Source of the DNA: an uncultured Coxiella sp.
GTDB lineage: Bacteria > Pseudomonadota > Gammaproteobacteria > Comchoanobacterales > Comchoanobacteraceae
DNA: 64,000 nt
Assembly (NCBI GenBank): GCA_902538855.1
Contig: CACBGS010000004.1
Location: 1-64,000, forward strand
Direction of reading: 5' to 3'
Shown: positions 17,195-25,814 of the stretch, in pieces
How positions within the stretch are numbered: the first letter of the stretch is position 1
Layout of the letters: every line of letters starts with the position of its first letter
Notes under the pieces: model-generated
Told to the model about the DNA's origin: nothing
The model's input: only the letters and a program-made list of their open reading frames with translations
Database searches by the model: none
Position numbers and translations under genes: made by a program

Positions 17195-18781
17195 TTAAGT
17201 TAACCTGGCTTGTAGCAAGTACTGGGTTTTTGGATGTTGCGCCGCGTTAAAGACAGAGGTGACTGTGCCAGATTCAACAATTTCACCATCATCAACTACT
17301 AATACTTTATCGCAAAAATGTTCAACAATATCACAGTTATGAGTAATAAAAATATAGCTCATAGCATACTTAGCTTGTAAACGTAGTAACAATTGTAAGA
17401 TGTTTTTCGCAATAGTGCTATCTAATGCGGTAGTTGGCTCATCTAAAATAATTATTTTAGGTGTTAATACAAGAACACGGGCTATAGCAATACGCTGACG
17501 TTGCCCACCTGAAAACATAAAAGGATACATAGTAAGGCAGTTAGCATTGAGTTCAACATCATGTAGTACATCCAGTACTTTTTGATAGCGTTCCTTGTCA
17601 CTAAGATGTGGGAAGTGTAAATTAAGCCCTTCACAAATGATATCATATACACAGTGACGTGGATTAAGGCTAGCAAAAGGATCTTGAAAAACCATTTGCA
17701 TGTGTTTGCGCCTAGTCTGCAAGATATGTTTAGGCATATCACTGATTTTTTCACCCATTAGGTAAACAGCACCTCTATAATCAATCATCCGCATCAATGC
17801 TTTAGCTAATGAAGTTTTACCCGAACCACTCTCACCAATAACACCAAGGTTCTCGACACTATAAAGTTTAAAACTAATATTTTTGAGCACGGCATGATAG
17901 CTTGCTTTTGACCACCAAGCAGTATTTTTTTTATATGCCAACGAGAGTGCTTTAACTTCTAAAACAGGCGGTTGCTCATAATCAGGCGTATTACGTTGTA
18001 AGTCTAAATGGGTCGCAGCAAGCAAGGCTTTGGTGAGCGCATGTTTAGGCGTAGAAAAAATATTAGCTATATCTCCTTGTTCAATTATATTACCTTGATT
18101 GATAATATAGGCTCTATGCGCATAAAGTTTTACTAAATTAAGATCATGGCTAATCAGTAAAACACTCATTTGTTGTTGTTGTTGAATAATATTAATACGA
18201 TCTAGTAGACTTTTTTGTAGTTGTAAATCAAGTGCAGTTGTCGGTTCATCAAGAATAAGTAGCCTCGGTTTATTTGCAATAGCACATGCGAGTAGTAGTC
18301 TTTGTTGTTGGCCACCACTAAGTTGGTGGGGATAGTGAGTAAGTAAGCTTAGCGGTAAAGCTGCCTGCTCAGCAGTAGCACAGACTTGCTTATAGAGTTC
18401 TTGCTGTGTACATACAGTATGAGAAGCTATACATTCTGCCAACTGCGCATAGGCATTTTGTAGGGGATTAAGGGCTTGTTGAGGATCTTGTAGCATAATA
18501 GCAATATCATGGTTACGTAATTTATCCATAGCAGCAGAGGAAAAATCTGTTATTTTTTGTTGAGCAAATTGCATATCCATGGAAGTTTGAATACGTGATT
18601 GCGGGCCATAAATACGCAGAATGCTATTAGCGAGTAAGCTTTTACCAGAGCCGCTCTCGCCAACTAAGGCAACAGTCTCACCGATATTTATCAACAATGA
18701 ATCTATAGCCACCTTAAAACTAGAGCGAGCACTTGGCTGAATAATAATATTTTCTAATTTTAGCAGGGTATTCTCAAGCAT
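17195..18781 (-). CDS. yejF: YejF-like dual ATP-binding protein of peptide ABC importer
   Basis: YejF energises the YejABEF oligopeptide importer. The protein has two complete ATPase halves. The first has [27 protein letters not shown] and ILDEPTTALD. The second has GESGSGKTSLAKAL, FSGGQRQRIAIARVL and ILDEPTTALD. Starting at ATG 18781 gives 528 residues, against 529 in E. coli, and an eight-base overlap with the yejE stop (ATGCTTGA). A more upstream ATG at 18826 adds 15 residues not expected in the family. It is the last gene of the yejB-yejE-yejF unit. Confidence 0.95.
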   Translation of the reverse strand: MLENTLLKLENIIIQPSARSSFKVAIDSLLINIGETVALVGESGSGKSLLANSILRIYGPQSRIQTSMDMQFAQQKITDFSSAAMDKLRNHDIAIMLQDPQQALNPLQNAYAQLAECIASHTVCTQQELYKQVCATAEQAALPLSLLTHYPHQLSGGQQQRLLLACAIANKPRLLILDEPTTALDLQLQKSLLDRINIIQQQQQMSVLLISHDLNLVKLYAHRAYIINQGNIIEQGDIANIFSTPKHALTKALLAATHLDLQRNTPDYEQPPVLEVKALSLAYKKNTAWWSKASYHAVLKNISFKLYSVENLGVIGESGSGKTSLAKALMRMIDYRGAVYLMGEKISDMPKHILQTRRKHMQMVFQDPFASLNPRHCVYDIICEGLNLHFPHLSDKERYQKVLDVLHDVELNANCLTMYPFMFSGGQRQRIAIARVLVLTPKIIILDEPTTALDSTIAKNILQLLLRLQAKYAMSYIFITHNCDIVEHFCDKVLVVDDGEIVESGTVTSVFNAAQHPKTQYLLQARLT

Positions 18782-19805
18782 CAGAATCCACCATGTGTGG
18801 ATCAAGAGCATCACGGATACCTTCACCTATAAAAACTAACAGTCCCATCAATATGAACAAAGCCCCAAAAACGCCAAAAGCAATCCATGGCGCATGTAAA
18901 TTAGATTTAGCCTGAGATACTAATTCGCCAAGTGATGCTGAACCAATAGGCATACCAAAACCAAGAAAATCAAGAGAAGTTAATGACATAATGCCACCAA
19001 TAATATGCCATGGAAGCAAAGAAAGTGTAGCAACCATAGCATTCGGTAAAATATGCCTAAAAATGATTTTAATATCACTAACACCCAATGCGCGAGCAGC
19101 AGCAACGTAGGATAAGCCTCTTGCTCTTAAGAACTCAGCCCTAACTACACCAACAAATCTAGTCCAGCTAAATAGTAACATCACTAACATTAGCCAAAAG
19201 AAATTAGGTTGAATAAAGCTTGATAATATAATTAACAGGTAAAGGGTAGGTAGCCCAGACCAAATCTCAAGAAAGCGTTGTAAAAAAAGGTCAGTAAGAG
19301 CGCCAAAATAGCCGCACATTGAGCCAATAATAACGCCAATGACAAGACTGAGTGCGCTTAAAATAAAGCCAAAAAGCATACTCGTTCTCAGCCCATAGAG
19401 TAATCGAGCAAGAATATCACGGCCCTGATCATCTGTACCCAAAAAATGTTGCCAACTTGGAGCTGCAGGCTGAGGCGTATTGGCAAGAAAATCGTGTGTA
19501 TCATAGCTATAGGGTATAAGTGGCATAAGATACCAGCCATTAATATTGATTTTATCAATAACATAAGGATCAAGATAGTCTGCTTCAGTTTGAAAGTCAC
19601 CACCAAAAGTCGTCTCAGGATAAATATAAAGTACTGGGAAATACCATTTATTTTTGTAGTAAACAACCAAAGGTTTATCATTAGCAAGAAAATCACTTGA
19701 TAGAACAATTAGGAACAGTAATGCTAAGGCATACAGACTCATACGAGCATAAGTCTCTTGAAAGAAAGAACGCAGTTTTATTTGTAATAAAGAAAGGTTG
19801 CTCAT
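18774..19805 (-). CDS. yejE: YejE-like permease of peptide ABC importer
   Basis: This is an inner-membrane permease of the Yej oligopeptide importer. The 343 residues (E. coli 341) contain the long periplasmic insertion after helix 1 with FGGDFQTEADYLDPYV and NGWYLMPLIPYSYDTHDF, specific to YejE. The DppC-type core GTDDQGRDILARLLYGLRTSMLFG follows, then the EAA loop YVAAARALGVSDIKIIFRHILPNA. It overlaps yejB by four bases (ATGA) and yejF by eight. In related pathogens Yej importers contribute to survival against antimicrobial peptides; that role here is inference. Confidence 0.96.
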   Translation of the reverse strand: MSNLSLLQIKLRSFFQETYARMSLYALALLFLIVLSSDFLANDKPLVVYYKNKWYFPVLYIYPETTFGGDFQTEADYLDPYVIDKININGWYLMPLIPYSYDTHDFLANTPQPAAPSWQHFLGTDDQGRDILARLLYGLRTSMLFGFILSALSLVIGVIIGSMCGYFGALTDLFLQRFLEIWSGLPTLYLLIILSSFIQPNFFWLMLVMLLFSWTRFVGVVRAEFLRARGLSYVAAARALGVSDIKIIFRHILPNAMVATLSLLPWHIIGGIMSLTSLDFLGFGMPIGSASLGELVSQAKSNLHAPWIAFGVFGALFILMGLLVFIGEGIRDALDPHMVDSDA

Positions 19806-20875
19806 AGGTTACCTTGAAAATGTATTCTTTTATCGACAAGATAGTAGCAAAGATCACAAATAATATTTATAACCAAACCAAGTAGGGTAAACAGATAGAG
19901 GCTGCCAAACACAACTGGATAATCACGACTAATAATAGCTTCGTAACCAAGTAAGCCCAGGCCGTCTAATGAAAAAATAACTTCAATAAGCAATGATCCT
20001 GTAAAAAACATTTCTATAATAGTTGCAGGAATACTAGCAATAACTATCAATAATGCATTTCTAAAGATATGCTGATATAAAATATTATTTTCACCTATAC
20101 CACGTGATCTTGCATTGAGGACATATGCTTTTTGCATCTCATCCAAAAAAGAGTGTTTCACTAGAAAGCAAAGAGTAGAGATACTACCTATACTAATGGC
20201 ACTAACTGGTAAAATAAGATGCCAGAAATAATCTAGGATTTGTGCATACCAGGGTAAAGAATAGAAATTATCAGATACCAATCCGCGCAAAGGAAAAATA
20301 GTTAAAAAGTCACCACCTGCAAAGAAAATAATCATCAATATAGCAAATAAAAACGTAGGCGTTGCGCTACCGATAAGTAAAAGAAAGCTGCTAGCACGAT
20401 CAAATATACGTGTATGATGGGTAGCTTTACGTATACCAAGCGGTAAAGCTATTGCATACACAATAAGCGTACTCCATATTCCAAGTGACATAGAAACGGG
20501 TAGTTTTTCAATAATGATATCAATAACATTAGCATCTCTATAATAACTTTTACCAAGATCAAATTGAGCATAAGACCAAAGCATAGTTAGATATCGTTGC
20601 CACAGAGGTTTATCAAATCCATATAATTTTTTTATCTTCTCTTCCATACTTTGAGAAATACTGTATACCTGAGTATTACTATCGCTATCACCATATAAAT
20701 TATCAACTTGATTAGCAACTCTACTAGAGGATTGTAAAGAAGGCATGGTAAGTTGAGCAATAGTTTGTTCCACTGGGCCACCAGGAACAAACTGAACAAT
20801 TATAAAATTAATAGTTAAGATGCCTAGCAAGGTAGGGAAAACTAAAAGCAACCTTTGAATAAGATAATCACGCAT
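19802..20875 (-). CDS. yejB: YejB-like permease of peptide ABC importer
   Basis: This is the first permease of the Yej importer. The 357 residues (E. coli 364) begin MRDYLIQRLLLVFPTLLGIL, the typical DppB/YejB start with the FVPGGPVEQ loop. An extended periplasmic region follows, then the EAA loop YVLNARSRGIGENNILYQHIFRNA. Six hydrophobic segments are recognisable. The gene starts 137 bases from the divergently oriented tauE-like gene, so both promoters should lie in that interval; I see no convincing consensus there. The binding-protein genes yejA are on the far side of tauE. Confidence 0.95.
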   Translation of the reverse strand: MRDYLIQRLLLVFPTLLGILTINFIIVQFVPGGPVEQTIAQLTMPSLQSSSRVANQVDNLYGDSDSNTQVYSISQSMEEKIKKLYGFDKPLWQRYLTMLWSYAQFDLGKSYYRDANVIDIIIEKLPVSMSLGIWSTLIVYAIALPLGIRKATHHTRIFDRASSFLLLIGSATPTFLFAILMIIFFAGGDFLTIFPLRGLVSDNFYSLPWYAQILDYFWHLILPVSAISIGSISTLCFLVKHSFLDEMQKAYVLNARSRGIGENNILYQHIFRNALLIVIASIPATIIEMFFTGSLLIEVIFSLDGLGLLGYEAIISRDYPVVFGSLYLFTLLGLVINIICDLCYYLVDKRIHFQGNL

Positions 20876-21012
20876 ACAGTATGATTAAAACATAAAATCA
20901 TCTTATAAACCACGTGAAGTACAAGTTAAGATGCTAGAATAGGTATTTTTTGAGAAAAAATTTTAGAAATAGACTATACAAGATGGGGTAAGGTTAACAA
21001 TGAGGAAAGCAC

Positions 21013-21894
21013 ATGGATGAAGTGCCAATAATAGTATGTTTCATATCATCTTTATCAGGAATATTATCAGGTATGTTCGGTATTGGTGGCGGCATATTCA
21101 TCCAACCGGCAATTCATAAAGTACTTGAGGCATATTATCCAAATATAGAAAACCCATTATTGGTTGCACAAATAACGTCATTTACTTGTATTGCTTTAAT
21201 TGGTATGAGTACATTATATGCTCGTAGAAAACTACTAAAGCAGTCAGTATGGCACTATTTAGGTATTTACTGCTGTGTTTTAATAGGCTTTTATTTAAAA
21301 TGCCTACTGATTAAAGATATAGCTGATGAAGATTTAAAGCATACATTTATGGTGTTTTTATATCTACTTGGTATTTATAAATTAACGACGCCCAGCACTT
21401 TCAAGCAGCCATCTGAGTTATTCAAAACAATGGCACCATTGTGGATTATCATCACCAGTTTCATTGCAACATGCCTCGGTGTAGGCGGAGGCACTTTATT
21501 ATTTCCAGTGTTTTTACGTATTACGCAATCTAAAGAAGAAGCATCAATTTTAGGAGCGATAACTACGGTGATGATAGCAAGTACAGTAATTGGATCAAAT
21601 ATCTTAAGTAATACTGGCATGGTATACACAAATGAAGTCTTTGCTAGTATATATTTACCAGCTTGTGGTGGGATACTGAGTATTGGATTACTAATGAGTA
21701 AAGTTGGTATATGGTGTAATAAATACTTTTCAGGATCAATTTTAGAACGCATACTAGGTTTAATATTAGTAAGTATAGCCTCTAGTAGCTTAGCGCTGGG
21801 TTGGATTGTATTAGGTATAATACCAATACTACTTTTCAGAAGTTATCAGTATATACAGAATAGAAGACAAGAGATAATATCAGCGAACAATTAG
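21013..21894 (+). CDS. TauE/SafE-family sulfite exporter-like permease
   Basis: This is a membrane protein of the TauE/SafE (COG0730) family, which move sulfite, sulfoacetate or other organosulfur anions. The 293 residues contain eight or nine hydrophobic segments. The family glycine motif appears in both halves: SGMFGIGGGIFIQPAI near residue 20 and TCLGVGGGTLLFPVF near 155. The start ATG 21013 has GAGG seven bases upstream. It is transcribed against the surrounding minus-strand Yej genes. Its last four bases overlap the end of a yejA-like gene, so it appears to have been inserted between yejA and yejB. The substrate is unknown. Confidence 0.9.
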   Translation: MDEVPIIVCFISSLSGILSGMFGIGGGIFIQPAIHKVLEAYYPNIENPLLVAQITSFTCIALIGMSTLYARRKLLKQSVWHYLGIYCCVLIGFYLKCLLIKDIADEDLKHTFMVFLYLLGIYKLTTPSTFKQPSELFKTMAPLWIIITSFIATCLGVGGGTLLFPVFLRITQSKEEASILGAITTVMIASTVIGSNILSNTGMVYTNEVFASIYLPACGGILSIGLLMSKVGIWCNKYFSGSILERILGLILVSIASSSLALGWIVLGIIPILLFRSYQYIQNRRQEIISANN

Positions 21895-23549
21895 CAATGC
21901 CACCAATGATAAAAGCTACGTAGCTGACTTGGTTCACGCCTATGACAGAGATTACCCCAGTAAGCAATTCTTTCGTTAGGTGGATACCAAAAGCGCACGG
22001 TGTAAAATTGAGATAATAAATATTTATCGAGCTCCAAAAAATACTCTTGGCGACTCAGTGCTGTAGATAAGCTGATCTTATCAATAAGTATAGTTAGCTT
22101 CTCATCATTTAAACCGACCACGTTGTGGTAGCTGTTAGGGTTGGATGATGCTGTAAAAACATGCTGTAGTTGATGTATATTACTTAGAGTGTTATTAAAA
22201 TGCCAATAGGCAAGGTCAAAAGTATAAGCATTTAAGGTAGATAAATAACTAGCAGTATCAACGCGAATAATAGTAACTTTAATACCCATTTTTTTACAAT
22301 AGTTAGCATAAATATTAGCAATTTTCTCAAGTTCACGATTAGGCACAACAATACGGACACTAAGTATTTGGCCAGTTTTTTTATGAATACGTTGTTGATT
22401 GCTGAGTATATAACCTGCCTCATCAAGCAGTTGCTGCACCATTGCTTTTTTATCACTAACTAATAGAGGACTACTGGTGTTTGCCATAAAACCAAAACTA
22501 TTCGTAAAATAGCTTTGCAGTCTTTCATACTTATTTTCAAACAAATTTTTATTAATTTCTACAAAAGGAAATAATAAGCTTAAAGCTTTACGCATCTTTG
22601 GATCTTGCCAAGTATTTTTTCGCAGATTAAAAACCCAGCCCTGCATTGCGTATGGGCGCAAATTAGGCATCTCTAATATAGCTAAATCAGTTTTTTTATC
22701 ACTTAATCTCAGTAGTTGAGCCCAATTTTCATAATATAACTCTCTTCGAATATCATACTCATGCTGTTTAAAGCCATTAAATGCACTGTAAGCGTGCATA
22801 TAATGATGAAATTCTAAGGTATCAAAGTTATAGCGGCCTTGTAGCACGGGATTTTTATCAGCCCAGTAAGAAGTATTATAGTGCCAGATTACTGATTGAT
22901 TAGGAATAGTTTTACCAAGCTTATAAGGCCCACTACCAATAGGAATAGCGCAAACATTCTGATCAAAACATTTACCTATGGGTGCCTGTCCTATAGATAC
23001 TAAGACGGCAAAAGGCATATATATATCTGATTTAATATGGAGTTTTTTAGGGTGTAATGCAGTGAAGCTAAGTTTATATTGAGCTAATTGTTGCCAGATA
23101 TAAGGCCCGTGATTAACAAGATAAGATAAGCTATTTGCAATATCACTAGCATGCACCGGGCTACCATCATGAAAGCTGGCATCTGCTAAATTGATTATAA
23201 TATTTTTATGATCAAATTCTATTGTTTCAGCAAGCAGTCCGTAATAGCTAAATGGTTTATCAGCTGATGCTACTAATAGGCTATCAAAAGCAAGATCGGC
23301 ACCAACACTGGACTGACCTTTAAGTGCAAATGGGTTGTGATGATTAAAGCGTTTTAGACTATGTAAGCGCAGACTACCGCTACGAATAGCGTTAGCATTA
23401 AGTGAGGCTTGTTCAAGTTTATCAGGATAAGTAATACTCTCATCAACGCTGTTAAGCATAATAAACCCGTAACATGGACTAATAAATAAAGAGATTAGTA
23501 GTATGAATAAATGCGCTGACATAGGGCTATATAACAAAGCAGTTCCCAT
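21891..23549 (-). CDS. YejA-like extracellular peptide-binding protein (copy 1)
   Basis: This is a family 5 extracellular solute-binding protein of the YejA type, which would deliver peptides to YejBEF. The 552 residues have a signal peptide; an internal ATG at 23522 (MSAHLFILLISL) may be the true start. ALKGQSSVGADLAFDSLLVASADKPFSYYGLLAETIEF is the YejA-specific opening. Later come PVHASDIANSL, IPIGSGPYKL and MQGWVFNLRKNTWQDPKMRKALSLLFPF. It is shorter than E. coli YejA (604). It is 43 bases downstream of a second paralogue and ends by overlapping tauE on the other strand. Confidence 0.9.
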   Translation of the reverse strand: MGTALLYSPMSAHLFILLISLFISPCYGFIMLNSVDESITYPDKLEQASLNANAIRSGSLRLHSLKRFNHHNPFALKGQSSVGADLAFDSLLVASADKPFSYYGLLAETIEFDHKNIIINLADASFHDGSPVHASDIANSLSYLVNHGPYIWQQLAQYKLSFTALHPKKLHIKSDIYMPFAVLVSIGQAPIGKCFDQNVCAIPIGSGPYKLGKTIPNQSVIWHYNTSYWADKNPVLQGRYNFDTLEFHHYMHAYSAFNGFKQHEYDIRRELYYENWAQLLRLSDKKTDLAILEMPNLRPYAMQGWVFNLRKNTWQDPKMRKALSLLFPFVEINKNLFENKYERLQSYFTNSFGFMANTSSPLLVSDKKAMVQQLLDEAGYILSNQQRIHKKTGQILSVRIVVPNRELEKIANIYANYCKKMGIKVTIIRVDTASYLSTLNAYTFDLAYWHFNNTLSNIHQLQHVFTASSNPNSYHNVVGLNDEKLTILIDKISLSTALSRQEYFLELDKYLLSQFYTVRFWYPPNERIAYWGNLCHRREPSQLRSFYHWWHC

Positions 23550-23592
23550 AATAAGTCAAAGAAACTCTAATGGCAACCAGTAAACCATGTAT

Positions 23593-25257
23593 TTACTGAT
23601 GCCACCAACATGCTAAGTCTATACCATAAGGGGGTAGAGTGGCAGGATGATGAATATCATTCCAATAGGCAACACGATATGAAGCTAAATACCAATGAGG
23701 TATGGTATAATAAGCCTGCAGCAGCGTATTATCTAGCTTACGCGCAGTTGCTAAGGTTTGATCAAAGCTATGTGATTGGGCTAGTGCATCAACAAGAGCA
23801 TCAATATTACTATCCTTAACGCCCATAATATTAAGTGATCCAGGTGTAGCAGCAACAGAAGAGTGCCAAAAAAGTTTCTGTTCTACCCCTGGATACTGAG
23901 TTGCAGGCCAAACATAAGAAGTCATATCATAATCAAACTCACGTATAGATCTAATCCAGGTATTGGCAGATACTAAACGGATATGCATAGTTATACCTAA
24001 TTTCTCTAGTGAGGCCTTAAAAGGTAAGCATATACGTTGCATACTTGGAGAATATACCAACATAGTAAAGCTAAGCGGCTGTAGAGTAGCACTATGAACA
24101 CGTTTGCCATATTTTACAATCCAACCTGCTGCATTAAGTAGTTTATCAGCTAAGAGTAATTGTTCTCTATGAGAGCTAGGGCTAGGCGTATGGCTAACAT
24201 CACCAGCAAAAGGTGTGCCTAAAAAGTAACTATTAGATCTAGTGTAACTATTATAGAATATATTGGTGTTGATCCAATCAAAATCAAAAGCAAGATTCAA
24301 AGCCTGACGTACTCTGACATCGGCAAACATAGGTTTACGCAGATTAAATATAAAAGCCTGCATAGGATGTGGGCCTGAGTCAGGTATTAAAACCTTGTGC
24401 ACTTGCCCAGTATCAAACATAGGACCTACATAGGAGGTGTGCCAAAGCTTAGCCACATTCTCAATATGTAAATCAAAGTCATGTGTTTTAAAAGCACTTA
24501 ATGTAACAGTGGCATCTGAATAGACTTGATAGTGAATTGTATCAAAGTTATGGCGGCCTTGATTGAGCCATAGTTTGCGTCCCCAGTATTTTTTATCACG
24601 CGTATAAGAAACGCTTTTTCCAAGTGTATGCCCACTAATATAATAAGGGCCAGTACCAACAAGAGCCTTAGATGTATAATTAGCAAAATCATCAACAGCA
24701 TCGAACACAGGAATTGATTTAAGCAAAAAAAAATGCTCTTGTTTGCTCGAATTCGGATGAAAATAAAGCGCTACAGCATAGGGATTAACCGCCTCAAGTG
24801 CAACAATATTACTAAAGTATTTTTTATAAGAAGGATGTCCATAGTCAATAAGATTATAAAAAGATCTAACAACATCAGTAGAAGTTACAGGTTTATTATT
24901 TTGAAAGGTAATATTCTTATGCAAATACACAACAAGTGTATTTCTTTCAGGATAGTAGTCAAATGATTTTGCTAGTAAGCCATATACAGTATAAGGATCA
25001 TCGTTTAAGCCAACAGCTAATGTTTCCAAACTATTATCTAGACCAGCAGCAGAAATCCCTTTGAGAAGATAGGGGTTGAAACTATTATACCTAACATTAG
25101 AAGCAAGGCGTAGTGAGCCTTGCTTAGGTGCCCCAATAGATACGTATTTAAGATGTTTAGCATCACTACTGTATACAGCTTGGGTAAGACTAAGAGAAAA
25201 TGAATCAGCTAAAAGCAGTTGTGGCACTATAAATAGTGCCACAAACAGATAATACAT
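23593..25257 (-). CDS. YejA-like extracellular peptide-binding protein (copy 2)
   Basis: This is a second YejA-type binding protein of 554 residues. It has an N-terminal signal peptide (MYYLFVALFIVPQLLLADS) and the same motif order as its neighbour: NPYLLKGISAAGLDNSLETLAVGLNDDPYTVYGLLAKSF, then GTGPYYISG, then MQAFIFNLRKPMFADVRVRQALNLAFDFDWIN. The two are clearly homologous but well diverged, so the duplication is not recent and the copies may bind different peptides. Only 22 bases separate it from the icmD-like gene upstream, so the two may be on one transcript. Confidence 0.9.
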   Translation of the reverse strand: MYYLFVALFIVPQLLLADSFSLSLTQAVYSSDAKHLKYVSIGAPKQGSLRLASNVRYNSFNPYLLKGISAAGLDNSLETLAVGLNDDPYTVYGLLAKSFDYYPERNTLVVYLHKNITFQNNKPVTSTDVVRSFYNLIDYGHPSYKKYFSNIVALEAVNPYAVALYFHPNSSKQEHFFLLKSIPVFDAVDDFANYTSKALVGTGPYYISGHTLGKSVSYTRDKKYWGRKLWLNQGRHNFDTIHYQVYSDATVTLSAFKTHDFDLHIENVAKLWHTSYVGPMFDTGQVHKVLIPDSGPHPMQAFIFNLRKPMFADVRVRQALNLAFDFDWINTNIFYNSYTRSNSYFLGTPFAGDVSHTPSPSSHREQLLLADKLLNAAGWIVKYGKRVHSATLQPLSFTMLVYSPSMQRICLPFKASLEKLGITMHIRLVSANTWIRSIREFDYDMTSYVWPATQYPGVEQKLFWHSSVAATPGSLNIMGVKDSNIDALVDALAQSHSFDQTLATARKLDNTLLQAYYTIPHWYLASYRVAYWNDIHHPATLPPYGIDLACWWHQ

Positions 25258-25279
25258 TTGATCTAGTTAGTGTTAAGAA

Positions 25280-25657
25280 TCACTCACCACCAAGATCTGC
25301 ATAACTAGTACCAGTTGCTCCGGATATTTGACCATCACTAAAAGCAGAAGAGCCAGCTTCAGTAATCAGTGAAGGTAGATATACTAGTGCAACCGCAACA
25401 GCTAACATAGCAAATGGAGTACCGATTGGAACCTGTGTTGGACTATCTCTATGCTGCTTAAATTTGAATACCGAAGCCACACCAAAGCCCATGCCAGCAA
25501 CATAACCAATACTACCAATAAGATTAGCAACGTTGGTTAACTGGTCATTTAATAAACCAGCCATATCACCGATAGCTGCATAAGCAGATACTGTAGACAG
25601 CGCTAAAATAACAAGCATAAATGCTTTACTCGAAAAAGAAGAGTGCCCTTGACTCAT
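25280..25657 (-). CDS. icmD: IcmD/DotP-like Dot/Icm (type IVB) secretion protein
   Basis: IcmD (DotP) is a small inner-membrane component of the Dot/Icm type IVB secretion machine of Legionella and Coxiella. The 125-residue product has a hydrophobic N-terminal segment ending in AYAA, which could be cleaved. IGYVAGMGFGVASVFKFKQHRDSPTQVPIGTPFAMLAVAVALVYLPSL then follows, the stretch I recognise as typical of IcmD. A full AGGAGGT Shine-Dalgarno lies four bases before ATG 25657, unusually strong for this region. No other dot/icm gene is in the window, so the system must be scattered. Assignment is from remembered family pattern. Confidence 0.8.
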   Translation of the reverse strand: MSQGHSSFSSKAFMLVILALSTVSAYAAIGDMAGLLNDQLTNVANLIGSIGYVAGMGFGVASVFKFKQHRDSPTQVPIGTPFAMLAVAVALVYLPSLITEAGSSAFSDGQISGATGTSYADLGGE

Positions 25658-25814
25658 AATTACCTCCTGGTATTCAATGATTGGAAGTAGAATTTACTCA
25701 AACTCTACCATTACATTAATTTAACCCCAATATTGTGCAACATGCAAGATTTGACAACACTTAAAAACATAATATTTCATAAATCCTTAATGTTATTGGT
25801 AATAAATATAGTTT

